Below, piece by piece: positions 34,656 through 43,558 of a stretch of 64,000 nucleotides of DNA. Position 1 is the stretch's first letter; each line of letters opens with the position of its first letter. This DNA comes from JAKOWB01 sp038363005 (lineage in GTDB: Bacteria > Pseudomonadota > Alphaproteobacteria > Kiloniellales > JACOMY01), in assembly GCA_038363005.1 (NCBI GenBank), contig JBBQBI010000011.1:72115-136114 (forward strand), written 5' to 3'. Made by a program: the position numbers and the translations under genes. The notes beneath the pieces were generated by a model. That model was not told the DNA's origin. It saw only the letters and a program-made list of their open reading frames with translations, and did no database searches.

Positions 34656-35936
34656 ATGTTCGACCTCAAGTGGATTCGCGATAACCCGGCGGCCTTCGAC
34701 CGCGGCTTTGCCCGCCGCGGCCTGCCGCCGCAGTCGCCTGCCGTGCTGGCTCTGGATGAAAGCCGTCGCGCGGCTGTCCTGAACCTTCAAGGTGCTCAAG
34801 AGCAGCGCAATGCTCTGTCGAAGCAAATTGGTCAGCACATCAAGTCGGACCCAGCGCGAGCCGAGGAGCTCAAGCACGAGGTCGGCATTCTCAAGACCAT
34901 TATGGAATCTGCGCAAGAGATTGCGAATTCGAAGGACGCTGAACTAACGGCCCTCTTAGCCAGTTTGCCCAACCTGCCGGCGGACGAGGTGCCGGACGGC
35001 AGCGGCGAGGGCGACAACCAGGAGCTGGCGCGCTGGGGCACGCCACGGACCTTCGATTTCGCCCCCAAGCAGCACTTCGAGCTGGGCGAGGGCGCCCAGG
35101 GCATGGACTTCGAGCTGGCGGCCCGGCTGTCGGGCGCCCGCTTCGTCGTGCTCAAGGGCAGCTACGCCCGGCTGCACCGCGCCCTGGCGCAGTTCATGCT
35201 CGACCTGCACGGCAACGAGCACGGCTATACCGAGGTGATCACCCCTGTGCTGGTGCGCGACCAGGTGCTGTTCGGCACCGGCCAGCTGCCGAAGTTCGCC
35301 GAGGACCTGTTCCAGACCACTGCCGGGCACTGGCTGATTCCGACCGCCGAGGTGACGCTGACCAACTTCGCTGCCGAGCGCATCTTCGACGAGAAGGACC
35401 TGCCGCTGCGGCTGACCGCGCACACGCTCTGCTTCCGCGCCGAGGCCGGTGCCGCCGGCAAGGACACCCGCGGCATGCTGCGCCAGCACCAGTTCGAGAA
35501 GGTCGAGATGGTCTCCATCACCCATCCCGACCAGTCGGAGAACGAGCACCAGCGCATGACGCGCTGTGCCGAGACGGTGCTGGAGAAGCTGGAGCTGCCC
35601 TATCGCAAGCTGGTGCTCTGCACTGGCGACATGGGATTCGGCGCGCGCAAGACCTACGACCTGGAGGTCTGGCTGCCGGGGCAGAATACCTACCGCGAGA
35701 TTTCCAGCTGCTCGAACTGCGGCGACTTCCAGGCGCGGCGCATGCAGGGGCGCTTCAAGGCGGCCGGCGAGAAGGGGACGCGCTTCGTCCACACGCTGAA
35801 CGGCTCGGGCGTGGCCGTTGGCCGCGCGCTGATCGCCGTGCTGGAGAACTACCAGGAAGCCGATGGCAGCATCCGCGTGCCGGCGGTGCTGCGGCCCTAC
35901 ATGGGCGGATTGGAGAGCATCCCACCCCATGCCTAG
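34656..35936 (+). CDS. serS: Seryl-tRNA synthetase
   Basis: A 426-residue class II synthetase. Residues 1-110 form the tRNA-binding coiled-coil arm after MFDLKWIRDNPAAFDRG. The catalytic domain shows motif 2 (LCFRAEAGAAGKDTRGMLRQHQFEKVEM) and motif 3 (LNGSGVAVGRALIAVLENYQ), with SSCSNCGDFQARRM in between. The coiled-coil stretch at about 34745-34985 uses codons rare elsewhere in the window (TTA, CTA, CTT, CAA, ATT), while the catalytic part returns to GC-rich usage. The last eight bases overlap surE. Operon order serS-surE-pcm-nlpD is well known. Confidence 0.97.
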   Translation: MFDLKWIRDNPAAFDRGFARRGLPPQSPAVLALDESRRAAVLNLQGAQEQRNALSKQIGQHIKSDPARAEELKHEVGILKTIMESAQEIANSKDAELTALLASLPNLPADEVPDGSGEGDNQELARWGTPRTFDFAPKQHFELGEGAQGMDFELAARLSGARFVVLKGSYARLHRALAQFMLDLHGNEHGYTEVITPVLVRDQVLFGTGQLPKFAEDLFQTTAGHWLIPTAEVTLTNFAAERIFDEKDLPLRLTAHTLCFRAEAGAAGKDTRGMLRQHQFEKVEMVSITHPDQSENEHQRMTRCAETVLEKLELPYRKLVLCTGDMGFGARKTYDLEVWLPGQNTYREISSCSNCGDFQARRMQGRFKAAGEKGTRFVHTLNGSGVAVGRALIAVLENYQEADGSIRVPAVLRPYMGGLESIPPHA

Positions 35937-36723
35937 CAAGACGTCGCGGCCAGCGCCCAAGGGCGCCGCCGAGCTGCGCATCCTGATTTCCAACGACGAC
36001 GGCTACGGCGCGCCCGGCATCCGCGCTCTGGAGCGCATCGCCCGCACCCTCAGCAAGGATGTCTGGGTGGTGGCGCCGGAAACCGAGCAGAGCGCCACCA
36101 GCCATTCGCTGACGCTGCGGCGGCCGCTGCGGGTGCGCAAGCACAAGCCGCGCCACTTCACGGTCGACGGCACGCCGACCGACTGCGTGCTGGTGGCGGT
36201 GCAGTCGATCATCAAGGACCGCAAGCCCGACCTGGTGCTGTCCGGCATCAACATGGGCTCCAACCTGGCCGAGGACGTGACCTATTCGGGTACCGTGGCG
36301 GCGGCCATGGAGGGCGCGCTGCTGGGCATCAAGGCTATCGCCTTCAGCCAGACCCGCGATTCCGATGGGCGCCTCGACTTCGACGCGGCCGAGCACTTCG
36401 CGCCCGACCTGATCCGCCGGCTGCTCGCGATAAAGTGGCGGCGCGAGACGCTGATGAACGTGAACTTCCCGGCGCTGTCGCCCGAGGCGGTGCGGGGTAT
36501 CCGTGTATGCCGACAGGGCCGGCGCGACAGCGGCACCAGCGTGGCCGAGGGGCGCGATCCCTCAGGCCGGCCCTACGTCTGGATCGGTCAGTACCTGTCC
36601 GACGACAGCGCCGAGCCGGACACCGATTTGAATGCCATGACGGAAGGGTTGATCGCGGTAACGCCGCTCCATCTCGACCTGACGCATTCACCGACCTTGA
36701 AAGACCTCGGCGCGGTGTTCTAA
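35929..36723 (+). CDS. surE: 5'/3'-nucleotidase SurE
   Basis: A 264-residue metal-dependent phosphatase of nucleoside monophosphates, linked to stationary-phase survival. The metal-binding SNDDGYGAPGIRALE motif is near residue 21 and Asn in SGINMGSNLAEDVTYSGTVAAAMEG near residue 104. Start ATG 35929 overlaps the serS stop by eight bases, giving an N-terminal extension MPSKTSRPAPKGAAELR before the usual beginning. I see no other start in the frame close to the motif. The following pcm gene starts 11 bases after its stop. Confidence 0.95.
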   Translation: MPSKTSRPAPKGAAELRILISNDDGYGAPGIRALERIARTLSKDVWVVAPETEQSATSHSLTLRRPLRVRKHKPRHFTVDGTPTDCVLVAVQSIIKDRKPDLVLSGINMGSNLAEDVTYSGTVAAAMEGALLGIKAIAFSQTRDSDGRLDFDAAEHFAPDLIRRLLAIKWRRETLMNVNFPALSPEAVRGIRVCRQGRRDSGTSVAEGRDPSGRPYVWIGQYLSDDSAEPDTDLNAMTEGLIAVTPLHLDLTHSPTLKDLGAVF

Positions 36724-36734
36724 CGCTTCTCATC

Positions 36735-37406
36735 GTGAACGCACCCGCCAAGCAAGAGCCGGCCCACTTCGCTGCCCGCAAGATCCGTTTGCTGATCGAG
36801 CTGCGGCGCGCGGGTATCAAGGATACCCGTGTGCTCGCTGCGCTGGAGCGCGTGCCGCGCGAGGCCTTCACCCCCGCCAGCTTCCGCGATCAGGCCTATG
36901 CCAACAAGGCGCTGCCGATCGGCCATGGCCAGACGCTCAGCCAGCCGCTGGTGGTGGCGCTGATGACCCAGGCCCTGGCGCTGGTCGGTGGCGAGCGGGT
37001 GCTGGAGATCGGCACCGGCAGCGGCTACCAGGCCGCCGTGCTGGCCCAGCTAGCCAGCGAGGTCTTCACCATCGAACGTTGGCAAGAATTGCTGGGCGCC
37101 GCCGAGCGACGCTTCGCCGAGCTGCGACTGGCCAATATCCACACCGGGCTGGGCGACGGCATGCTGGGCTGGCCGTCGGCCGTGCCCTTCGACGCCATTC
37201 TGGTGACCGCGGCGGCCGAGGAAGTACCCGCGGCGCTGCTGGCACAGCTGGCCGAGGGTGGCCGCCTGGTGCTGCCGCTAGGCCCGCACCAGGGCGACCA
37301 GGAACTTGTGCGTCTGACCCGCCAGGGCAAGCGCCATCAGGAAGAGCGCCTGGGACCGGTGCGCTTCGTGCCGCTGCTGCCGGGGCTGGCCGCTGGCGGA
37401 CGTTGA
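36735..37406 (+). CDS. pcm: Protein-L-isoaspartate O-methyltransferase
   Basis: A 223-residue SAM-dependent enzyme that repairs isoaspartyl residues in aged proteins. GTG 36735 is used as the start (VNAPAKQEPAHFAARKIRLL), 11 bases after surE. The frame is open far upstream inside surE, but those codons are a shadow. VPREAFTPASFRDQAYANKALPIGHGQTLSQP is the substrate-binding region and VLEIGTGSGYQAAVLAQL the SAM motif I. VTAAAEEVPAALLAQLAEGGRLVLPLG completes the family pattern. It belongs to the conserved serS-surE-pcm-nlpD cluster. Confidence 0.95.
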   Translation: MNAPAKQEPAHFAARKIRLLIELRRAGIKDTRVLAALERVPREAFTPASFRDQAYANKALPIGHGQTLSQPLVVALMTQALALVGGERVLEIGTGSGYQAAVLAQLASEVFTIERWQELLGAAERRFAELRLANIHTGLGDGMLGWPSAVPFDAILVTAAAEEVPAALLAQLAEGGRLVLPLGPHQGDQELVRLTRQGKRHQEERLGPVRFVPLLPGLAAGGR

Positions 37407-37527
37407 GGCGGCCGCATTTTCGCCCAGCTTGCAGCGCAAAGGCTTGAGCATCGTTCCTGGACAGGCTCGACAGCGATTTGGCATGAGAGGTCGAGCGCTC
37501 CGACAGTCAGGATGGAGTCGGGGGATC

Positions 37528-38694
37528 ATGTCACGAGGCAGTTGCAGGCCTGGACTGTTCGCCCTGCTGGCGCTGCTGGCGCTGGCGGGTCTCTCCGGCT
37601 GCGTGCATTCCAGCGGCGCCGATCGCTACAGCGCCACTGCCGGCACCAGCGGAACGCAGGGCGGCGGCGGGCAGCAGTTCGCAGCGGCCGGCCCTGGCAG
37701 CTACCAGGTGGTCAGCGGTGACACGCTCTATGGCATCTCGCGCCGCTCCGGCGTGCCGCTGCGCGCCATCATCGAGGCCAATGGCCTGCAGCCGCCCTAT
37801 GACCTGAAGCCCGGACAGGTACTGCGCATCCCGCAGGTGCAGAGCTACACCGTGCAGGCTGGCGATACCGTCTATGGTATCTCGCGCCGCTTCGGGGTCG
37901 AGGCCAGCGAACTGGCGCGGCAGAACGACATCGCGCCGCCCTTCACCATCTCGCCCGGCCAGGTGCTGCTGCTGCCACACGGTGCCGCCGGCGGCGGCGG
38001 CGGACAGGTGGCGGCGGCACCCACGCCCGCGCCGGCCCCGCTGCCCGCGCCAGCGCCAGTCGGTTCCAATGGCAACTCTGGTGGTGGGGCAGGCGGCGGT
38101 GTCACCGCGACGCCGCTGCCGCCGACCGGAGGCCAGCCACAGCCCGCGCCGCAACCAGCCGGCCAGGCCGGCGCGCCGCAGCCCATCACCCCGCCGGTGG
38201 CCAGCACGCCGCCGACACCGCAACCCGCGCCGCAGCCCACCCCACAGCCCACTGGCGCCCCGGCCGGTCCGGCGGTGCTGCCCGAGCCGCCGGCGCGCGC
38301 CGGGACCAAGTTCATCTGGCCGGTTGACGGTACGGTGGTCTCCTCCTACGGCCCGAAGGCTGGCGGGCTGCACAACGACGGCATCAACATCGCCGCGCCC
38401 AAGGGCAGTCCGGTGAAGGCGGCGGAGAACGGTGTCGTGGCCTATACCGGCAGCGAGCTGAAGGGCTTCGGCAACCTGGTGCTGATCAAGCACCAGGGCG
38501 ACTACGTCACCGCCTATGCGCACAACGACCAGGTGCTGGTGAAGCGCGGCGACATCGTGCGCCGTGGGCAGACCATCGCCCGGGTCGGTTCAACCGGCAG
38601 CGTCGACACGCCCCAGCTTCACTTCGAGATCCGCAAGGGCTCGCGCGCCATCGAGCCGACGGCGGAGATGACGACGCCGACGGCGGGGAACTAG
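37528..38694 (+). CDS. nlpD: NlpD-like lipoprotein with two LysM domains and a degenerate M23 domain
   Basis: A 388-residue lipoprotein. Start ATG 37528 gives MSRGSCRPGLFALL and a lipobox LAGLSGC. Two LysM peptidoglycan-binding modules follow (YQVVSGDTLYGISRRSGVPL and YTVQAGDTVYGISRRFGVEA). A Pro/Ala/Gln-rich linker of about 100 residues separates them from a C-terminal M23/LytM domain. In that domain the metal motif HxxxD is HNDGIN, with Asn in place of the metal-binding Asp, so it is probably not a peptidase but an amidase activator like NlpD/EnvC. YAHNDQVLVKRGD and LHFEIRKG complete the fold. ATG 37483 is an alternative start. Position after pcm fits NlpD. Confidence 0.93.
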   Translation: MSRGSCRPGLFALLALLALAGLSGCVHSSGADRYSATAGTSGTQGGGGQQFAAAGPGSYQVVSGDTLYGISRRSGVPLRAIIEANGLQPPYDLKPGQVLRIPQVQSYTVQAGDTVYGISRRFGVEASELARQNDIAPPFTISPGQVLLLPHGAAGGGGGQVAAAPTPAPAPLPAPAPVGSNGNSGGGAGGGVTATPLPPTGGQPQPAPQPAGQAGAPQPITPPVASTPPTPQPAPQPTPQPTGAPAGPAVLPEPPARAGTKFIWPVDGTVVSSYGPKAGGLHNDGINIAAPKGSPVKAAENGVVAYTGSELKGFGNLVLIKHQGDYVTAYAHNDQVLVKRGDIVRRGQTIARVGSTGSVDTPQLHFEIRKGSRAIEPTAEMTTPTAGN

Positions 38695-38712
38695 CCCCAA
38701 CCGCGCAGGTCC

Positions 38713-39492
38713 CTAGAACTTGTAACTAATACCGACCGACAGGCTCTGGCTGGAGAGATCCAGGGTGGCATCGGCGCCGAAGGACTCGCCGGACACCGGA
38801 TCGAGCGCTCGGAAGCTTTCGCTGCCGTAATCGGCATAGCGGTACTCGGCGCGCACGCTCCAGCCGTCCTCCAGCAGCACCTCGATGCCGGCGCCCACGG
38901 TCCAGCCTAGCCAGAGGCTGTCATTGACCTTGCGCTTGGTGCCGGTGCCGGGATTGCAGACCTCGGTATCGAGCGGGCAGGTTGCGGCAATGTCGACCTG
39001 CTGCAGCGCCAGACCGGCGGTACCGAACAGCAGGATGTCCGGCGCCACCAGATAACCGCCGCGCAGCCGCAGACTGCCGCCGAACTTGGACGTCACGTTG
39101 GTCGTGCTGGCAATTCCATCGCTGCCGCCGCCCGGGACGCCCAGGCCGGGAATGCGGTCGAGCGTTTCCTCGTTGTCGGCGAAGTGAGCGTCGCCCTCGA
39201 CACCAACCAGCCAATAGCGCGAGACCTGCCAGTCGTAACCGGCAAATGCCGTGACCGTGACGCCGATACTGTCAAACTTGGCTTCTGGATCGGAGAAAAA
39301 GGAAGTAGGCAGCAAGGCGGGATCGAAGGCCTGCGTGGTCTGCCAGTCGCCGCTCATCTGCGAGCCGCCGACGCTGGCGCCGAGGTAGGGCCCGGTCCAA
39401 TCCTGGGTCAGGGCCTGGGCCAGGGCGGCTTGCCCGCCGAGCACCGACAAGGCCGCACCGCAGAGCAACCCCGTCACCTTGCGTCCGAACAT
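38713..39492 (-). CDS. Small outer-membrane beta-barrel protein (OmpW/Opa-like porin family)
   Basis: A 259-residue outer-membrane protein. ATG 39490-39492 follows GGGGGC and gives a signal peptide (FGRKVTGLLCGAALSVLGGQAALA, cleavage before QALTQDW). The mature part alternates polar and apolar strands (WTGPYLGASVGGSQMSGDW, GVTVTAFAGYDWQVSRYWLVG, WSVRAEYRYADYG) and ends in SLSVGISYKF, with the terminal Phe that BamA recognises. An eight-stranded barrel of the OMP_b-brl type is likely. Two cysteines (AATCPL and TEVCNP) could close one extracellular loop. Its function is unknown. It is convergent with nlpD. Confidence 0.88.
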   Translation of the reverse strand: MFGRKVTGLLCGAALSVLGGQAALAQALTQDWTGPYLGASVGGSQMSGDWQTTQAFDPALLPTSFFSDPEAKFDSIGVTVTAFAGYDWQVSRYWLVGVEGDAHFADNEETLDRIPGLGVPGGGSDGIASTTNVTSKFGGSLRLRGGYLVAPDILLFGTAGLALQQVDIAATCPLDTEVCNPGTGTKRKVNDSLWLGWTVGAGIEVLLEDGWSVRAEYRYADYGSESFRALDPVSGESFGADATLDLSSQSLSVGISYKF

Positions 39493-39582
39493 GGCACTTG
39501 CCCCCAATGGTGTTTCTACCGCCGCGCAGACAAAGCAGAAAATCGGCGGTTCGGCAACTGCTACGGTACTCCAGGTATCCCG

Positions 39583-40455
39583 CTAGGGCAGGGACTTGCC
39601 AAGCCGCCCCGCGAGGTCCTGCACGAACTGCCAGGCGACGCGGCCGGAGCGGCTGCCGCGGGTGACCGACCACTCGCGCGCCTGGGCGCGTAGCTGCTCC
39701 TCCGACAGCGCCAGGCCGTAGTGCCGGCAATAGCCCTCGATCATGGCGAAGAAGGTGTCCTGGTCGCAGTTGTGAAAGCCGAGCCAGAGGCCGAAGCGGT
39801 CGCTGAGGCTGACTTTCTCTTCGACCGCCTCGCTGGCGTGGATGGCGGTCGAGCGCTCGTTCTCGATCATGTCGCGCGACAGCAGGTGGCGACGGTTCGA
39901 GGTGGCGTAGAAGATCACATTCTCGGGCCGCCCCTCGATGCCGCCCTCCAGCACCGCCTTCAGCGACTTGTAGCTGGAATCCTCGCTCTCGAAGGAAAGG
40001 TCGTCGCAGAACAGCAGCGTCGGCCGGCCGCTGGCCCGCAGCAGGGTCAGCAGCGCGGGCAGCGAAACGATGTCTTCACGGTGCAGCTCGACCAAGGCGA
40101 GGCGCGGTTGGTCGGCCCTCTGCTCGGCGTTCACCGTGGCATGCACCGCCTTGACCAGCGAGGACTTGCCCATGCCGCGCGCGCCCCACAGCAGCGCGTT
40201 GTTCGCCGGCAGGCCGCGGGCGAAGCGCCGGGTATTCTCCAGTAGCTGGTCGACCTGGCGCTCCAGGCCCTTCAGCAGCACCAGCTCGACGCGGTTCACC
40301 TTGGGCACAGGTTGCAGCCGCAGACTCTCGGCGTGCCAGACGAAGGCGTCGGCCTCGCTCAAGGTGATGGCCGGCGGCGGCGCCGGCGCCAGGCGCTCCA
40401 GCGCTGTGGCGATGCGCTCCAGCAGCGGCTGCAGCTCGGTGGCGGGATCGGCCAT
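39583..40455 (-). CDS. DUF815-family AAA-type ATPase
   Basis: A 290-residue cytoplasmic ATPase. After a helical N-terminus, the Walker A motif is ALLWGARGMGKSSLVKAVH near residue 90 and Walker B is PTLLFCDDLSFE near 150. Next are a sensor-like VIFYATSNRRHL and DRFGLWLGFHNCDQDTFFAMIEGY. The pattern is that of DUF815, a family without an assigned function but common in alphaproteobacteria beside yajC, as here where yajC diverges from it across 177 bases. ATG 40453-40455 is preceded by CGAGGAGCACC. Confidence 0.92.
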   Translation of the reverse strand: MADPATELQPLLERIATALERLAPAPPPAITLSEADAFVWHAESLRLQPVPKVNRVELVLLKGLERQVDQLLENTRRFARGLPANNALLWGARGMGKSSLVKAVHATVNAEQRADQPRLALVELHREDIVSLPALLTLLRASGRPTLLFCDDLSFESEDSSYKSLKAVLEGGIEGRPENVIFYATSNRRHLLSRDMIENERSTAIHASEAVEEKVSLSDRFGLWLGFHNCDQDTFFAMIEGYCRHYGLALSEEQLRAQAREWSVTRGSRSGRVAWQFVQDLAGRLGKSLP

Positions 40456-40569
40456 GGTGCTCCTCGGGCGACAAAGGGTAGGGCGGCGGAGACTAGAGAG
40501 GCCAGTGAAACTGCGTCAACCAAGCGCAGCCGCCGGGCCGCCCGCGCGGCTTGCAGGGCCCGGCCGTCG

Positions 40570-40597
40570 TTGCAATTTGCCGTTTGGCCGCTATAGT
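40570..40597 (+). promoter_or_regulatory. Promoter of yajC-secD-secF
   Basis: TTGCAA (40570-40575) and TATAGT (40592-40597) are separated by 16 bases, and the start of yajC is 35 bases downstream of the -10. It lies in the 177-base gap between the divergent DUF815 gene and yajC, which otherwise shows nothing notable. Confidence 0.5.
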
Positions 40598-40632
40598 CCC
40601 GCGGTTCTGAGTTCAGCCCGGAGAAGCCCAAT

Positions 40633-41013
40633 ATGTTGATTTCGCCAGCTTTCGCGCAGGAGACTGCGGCCCCGGCAGCCGGTGGCGGCGGTCCTGACCT
40701 GATTACGTCGCTCCTGCCGCTGGTCCTGATCTTCGTCGTGTTCTATTTCCTGATGATTCGTCCGCAGCAGAAGAAGATGAAGGAACACCGCGCCATGGTG
40801 GCCAACCTGCGCCGTGGCGACCGCGTCGTCACCGGTGGTGGCCTGGTCGGCCTGGTGTCGCGGGTGATCAACGACGGCGAGGTCCAGGTGGAGATCGCCG
40901 AGGGCGTGCGGGTGCGCGTGCTGCGCCCCTCCATCACCCAGGTGCTGGGCAAGGGCGAGCCAGTCAAGGGCGAGACCAAGGCCGACAACGCCAACGACAG
41001 CGCGAAGAGCTGA
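40633..41013 (+). CDS. yajC: Sec translocon accessory protein YajC
   Basis: A 126-residue single-pass inner-membrane protein of the SecDF-YajC complex. The N-terminal periplasmic part (MLISPAFAQETAAPAAGGGG) is followed by the membrane helix (LLPLVLIFVVFYFLMI) and the family signature RPQQKKMKEHRAMVANLRRGDRVVTGGGLVG. A short charged tail ends the protein. It is the first gene of the yajC-secD-secF operon, with secD 24 bases downstream and a good promoter upstream. Confidence 0.96.
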   Translation: MLISPAFAQETAAPAAGGGGPDLITSLLPLVLIFVVFYFLMIRPQQKKMKEHRAMVANLRRGDRVVTGGGLVGLVSRVINDGEVQVEIAEGVRVRVLRPSITQVLGKGEPVKGETKADNANDSAKS

Positions 41014-41037
41014 ACCAACAGGTACCGGGCGCCCTCC

Positions 41038-42603
41038 ATGGTTCAGATTCCGCGTTGGCAGCGTATCCTCATCCTCGCCGTCCTGATCATCGGCGGCCTC
41101 TATGCGCTGCCTAACCTGCTGCCGAAGTCGACGGTCGATTCGCTGCCTGGCTGGATTCCAGCGGAACAAGTGAACCTGGGTCTCGACCTGCGCGGCGGCT
41201 CCTACATGCTGCTCGAGGTCGACCTCAAGTCGCTTGACGAGGACCAGCTCAAAGACCTCTCGGCCAAGGTCAACTACGCGCTGCGCGGCGCCAAGGTGGG
41301 CTTTGCCAACCTGGGCGTTCGCGATGGCCAGCTGGGCTTCACCTTGCGCGATCCCAGCAAGTCGGCCGAGGTGGCGAAGCTGCTGGCCGACGAGCTGGGC
41401 ATCGACGTCACGGTGACGGATCTGGGCAATGGCGAATTCCGCCTGGTCTATACCGACATCTACCTGGTCAAGCGTCATGACTCGGTAGTCAATCAGGCGA
41501 TCGAGATCCTGCGCCTGCGTATCGACCCAACCGGCACCAAGGAGCCGTCGCTGCAGCGCCAGGGTGAAGTCCGCATCCTGCTGCAGGTGCCCGGCGAGGA
41601 AAATCCGGCGGAGCTGAAGAAGCGTATCGGCACCACGGCGAAGATGACCTTCCGCATGGTGCTGGAGAAGGTGCGGCCGGGCGTCGACCCGCTGCCGGCC
41701 GGCGCCTCGATCCTGACCACCAAGCCCGACGTCAACGGCCAGACACAACAGCTGGCGGTGGAAGACCGCGTGATGGTGTCGGGCGAGGACTTGACCGATG
41801 CGCAGCTGGCCTTCGACCAGGGCGCGCCGGTGGTGTCCTTCCGCTTCAACGCCGGCGGCGGCAAGGCCTTCTGCGACGCCACGCGCGAGAACGTCGGGCG
41901 TTTCTTCGCCATCGTGCTCGACACCGAAGTCATTTCGTACCCGCGCATCAAGGACGCCATCTGCGGCGGTGCCGGCATCATCACCGGCAGCTTTTCTCAG
42001 AGCGAGGCCTCCGAGCTGGCGCTGCTGCTGCGCTCCGGCGCCTTGCCGGCGCGCGTCGTCATCATCGAGGAACGCACCGTCGGCCCCGGCCTGGGCGCCG
42101 ACTCGGTGGAAGCCGGCGAGATCGCCTCGATCATCGGCGTGGTCTTCGTCGTCGTCTTCATGGCGATGATGTACGGCCTCTTCGGCCTCTTCGCCAACGT
42201 GGCGCTGCTGGCCAACCTGTTCCTACTGCTGGGCGCGCTGACCGCGCTGCAGGCCACCTTGACGCTACCCGGTATCGCCGGCATCGCGCTGACCATGGGC
42301 ATGGCCGTGGACGCCAACGTGCTGATCTTCGAGCGCATGCGCGAAGAGGCCCGCAACGGCCGCAATCCGACCCTGGCGATCGACTCCGGTTATCGCCGCG
42401 CCATGACGACGATTCTCGATTCCAACCTGACCACGCTGATCGCCGCCCTGCTGCTCTATCAGTTCGGCACCGGGCCGGTGAAGGGCTTCGCCGTGACGCT
42501 ATCGATCGGCATCATCACCTCCATGTTCACCGCCATCATGGTGACCCGATGGATGGTCGTCGCCTGGCTGCGGCGCAAGAAGCGCGCTGCGCTGCCGATC
42601 TGA
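41038..42603 (+). CDS. secD: Protein translocase subunit SecD
   Basis: A 521-residue inner-membrane protein that, with SecF, uses the proton gradient to pull exported proteins through SecYEG. The first helix (ILILAVLIIGGLYALPNLL) is followed by the large periplasmic domain with LGLDLRGGSYMLLEVD. Five C-terminal helices hold the RND-type motifs LLLRSGALPARVVIIEERTVGPGLG and GIALTMGMAVDANVLIFERMREE, whose aspartate takes part in proton movement. Length and topology are normal. secF starts 12 bases later. Confidence 0.97.
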   Translation: MVQIPRWQRILILAVLIIGGLYALPNLLPKSTVDSLPGWIPAEQVNLGLDLRGGSYMLLEVDLKSLDEDQLKDLSAKVNYALRGAKVGFANLGVRDGQLGFTLRDPSKSAEVAKLLADELGIDVTVTDLGNGEFRLVYTDIYLVKRHDSVVNQAIEILRLRIDPTGTKEPSLQRQGEVRILLQVPGEENPAELKKRIGTTAKMTFRMVLEKVRPGVDPLPAGASILTTKPDVNGQTQQLAVEDRVMVSGEDLTDAQLAFDQGAPVVSFRFNAGGGKAFCDATRENVGRFFAIVLDTEVISYPRIKDAICGGAGIITGSFSQSEASELALLLRSGALPARVVIIEERTVGPGLGADSVEAGEIASIIGVVFVVVFMAMMYGLFGLFANVALLANLFLLLGALTALQATLTLPGIAGIALTMGMAVDANVLIFERMREEARNGRNPTLAIDSGYRRAMTTILDSNLTTLIAALLLYQFGTGPVKGFAVTLSIGIITSMFTAIMVTRWMVVAWLRRKKRAALPI

Positions 42604-42615
42604 GGGACCCAGGAC

Positions 42616-43554
42616 ATGGCACTGATCCGCTACTTCCCGATCGAGCCCAAGATCGATTTCATGGGTAAGCGCCGCTGGTTCCTGGTGGTCTCGCTGGTGT
42701 TGATCTTCGGCTCCCTCGGGCTCTACCTGACCAAGGGGCTGAATTTCGGCGTCGACTTCACCGGCGGCATCGTGATGGAGGTGCAGACCGAGGGACCGGC
42801 CGATCTGGATGGCCTGCGCGGCGAGCTGAACGGCCTGGGCCTGGGTGACGTTGGGCTGCAGGGCTTCGGCGCGCCGGACGTGGTGCTGATCAACCTGCCA
42901 CGGCAGGACGGCGGCGAGGAACAGCAGCAGATCGCCATCCAGAAGGTGCAGACCGCGCTGGGCGACAAGGCCAAGGAGTACCGCCGTGTCGAGGCCGTCG
43001 GCCCCAAGGTTGGCGGTGAGCTGCGCAACGCGGCGATCATCGCCACGCTTTTGGCCATGGCCGGCATCTGCATCTATGTCTGGGTGCGCTACGACCTCAG
43101 CTTTGCCATCGCGGCGCTGATCTCGCTGTTGCATGACGTGCTGGCGGTGATCGGCTTCTTCTCGCTCACCGGGATCGAATTCAACCTGACCAGCCTGGCC
43201 GCGGTGCTGACCGTCGCCGGCTATTCGATCAACGACACCGTGGTGATCTATGACCGCGTGCGCGAGGAGCTGCGCAAGTACAAGCGGGCGCCGATCAACG
43301 AGGTCCTGAACCGCGCCATCAACGCCACGCTGTCGCGCACCACGCTGACCAGCTTCACCACGCTGCTGTCGCTGGCCGCCCTGCTGATCTTCGGCGGCAA
43401 GGTGCTGGAGGGTTTCTCCGCCGGCATCATGATCGGCATCGCCTTCGGCACCTATTCCTCCTGGGGCGTGGCCGTGCCGCTGCTGTCGCTGACCCGCCTG
43501 CGGCCGCATGCCGCCGCCGCCGAGACCGAGGCCAAGGCCGGCACCGCCGGCTAG
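42616..43554 (+). CDS. secF: Protein translocase subunit SecF
   Basis: A 312-residue partner of SecD. The N-terminal IDFMGKRRWFLVVSLVLIFGSL helix and NFGVDFTGGIVMEVQ are characteristic. The second half contains five helices with the conserved VLTVAGYSINDTVVIYDRVRE (proton-path Asp and Arg) and LSRTTLTSFTTLLSLAALLIFGG. The protein ends in an Ala/Glu-rich tail. The next gene, an Mth938-like protein, begins four bases after its stop, so the four genes from yajC form one unit. Confidence 0.97.
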   Translation: MALIRYFPIEPKIDFMGKRRWFLVVSLVLIFGSLGLYLTKGLNFGVDFTGGIVMEVQTEGPADLDGLRGELNGLGLGDVGLQGFGAPDVVLINLPRQDGGEEQQQIAIQKVQTALGDKAKEYRRVEAVGPKVGGELRNAAIIATLLAMAGICIYVWVRYDLSFAIAALISLLHDVLAVIGFFSLTGIEFNLTSLAAVLTVAGYSINDTVVIYDRVREELRKYKRAPINEVLNRAINATLSRTTLTSFTTLLSLAALLIFGGKVLEGFSAGIMIGIAFGTYSSWGVAVPLLSLTRLRPHAAAAETEAKAGTAG

Positions 43555-43558
43555 CCCC

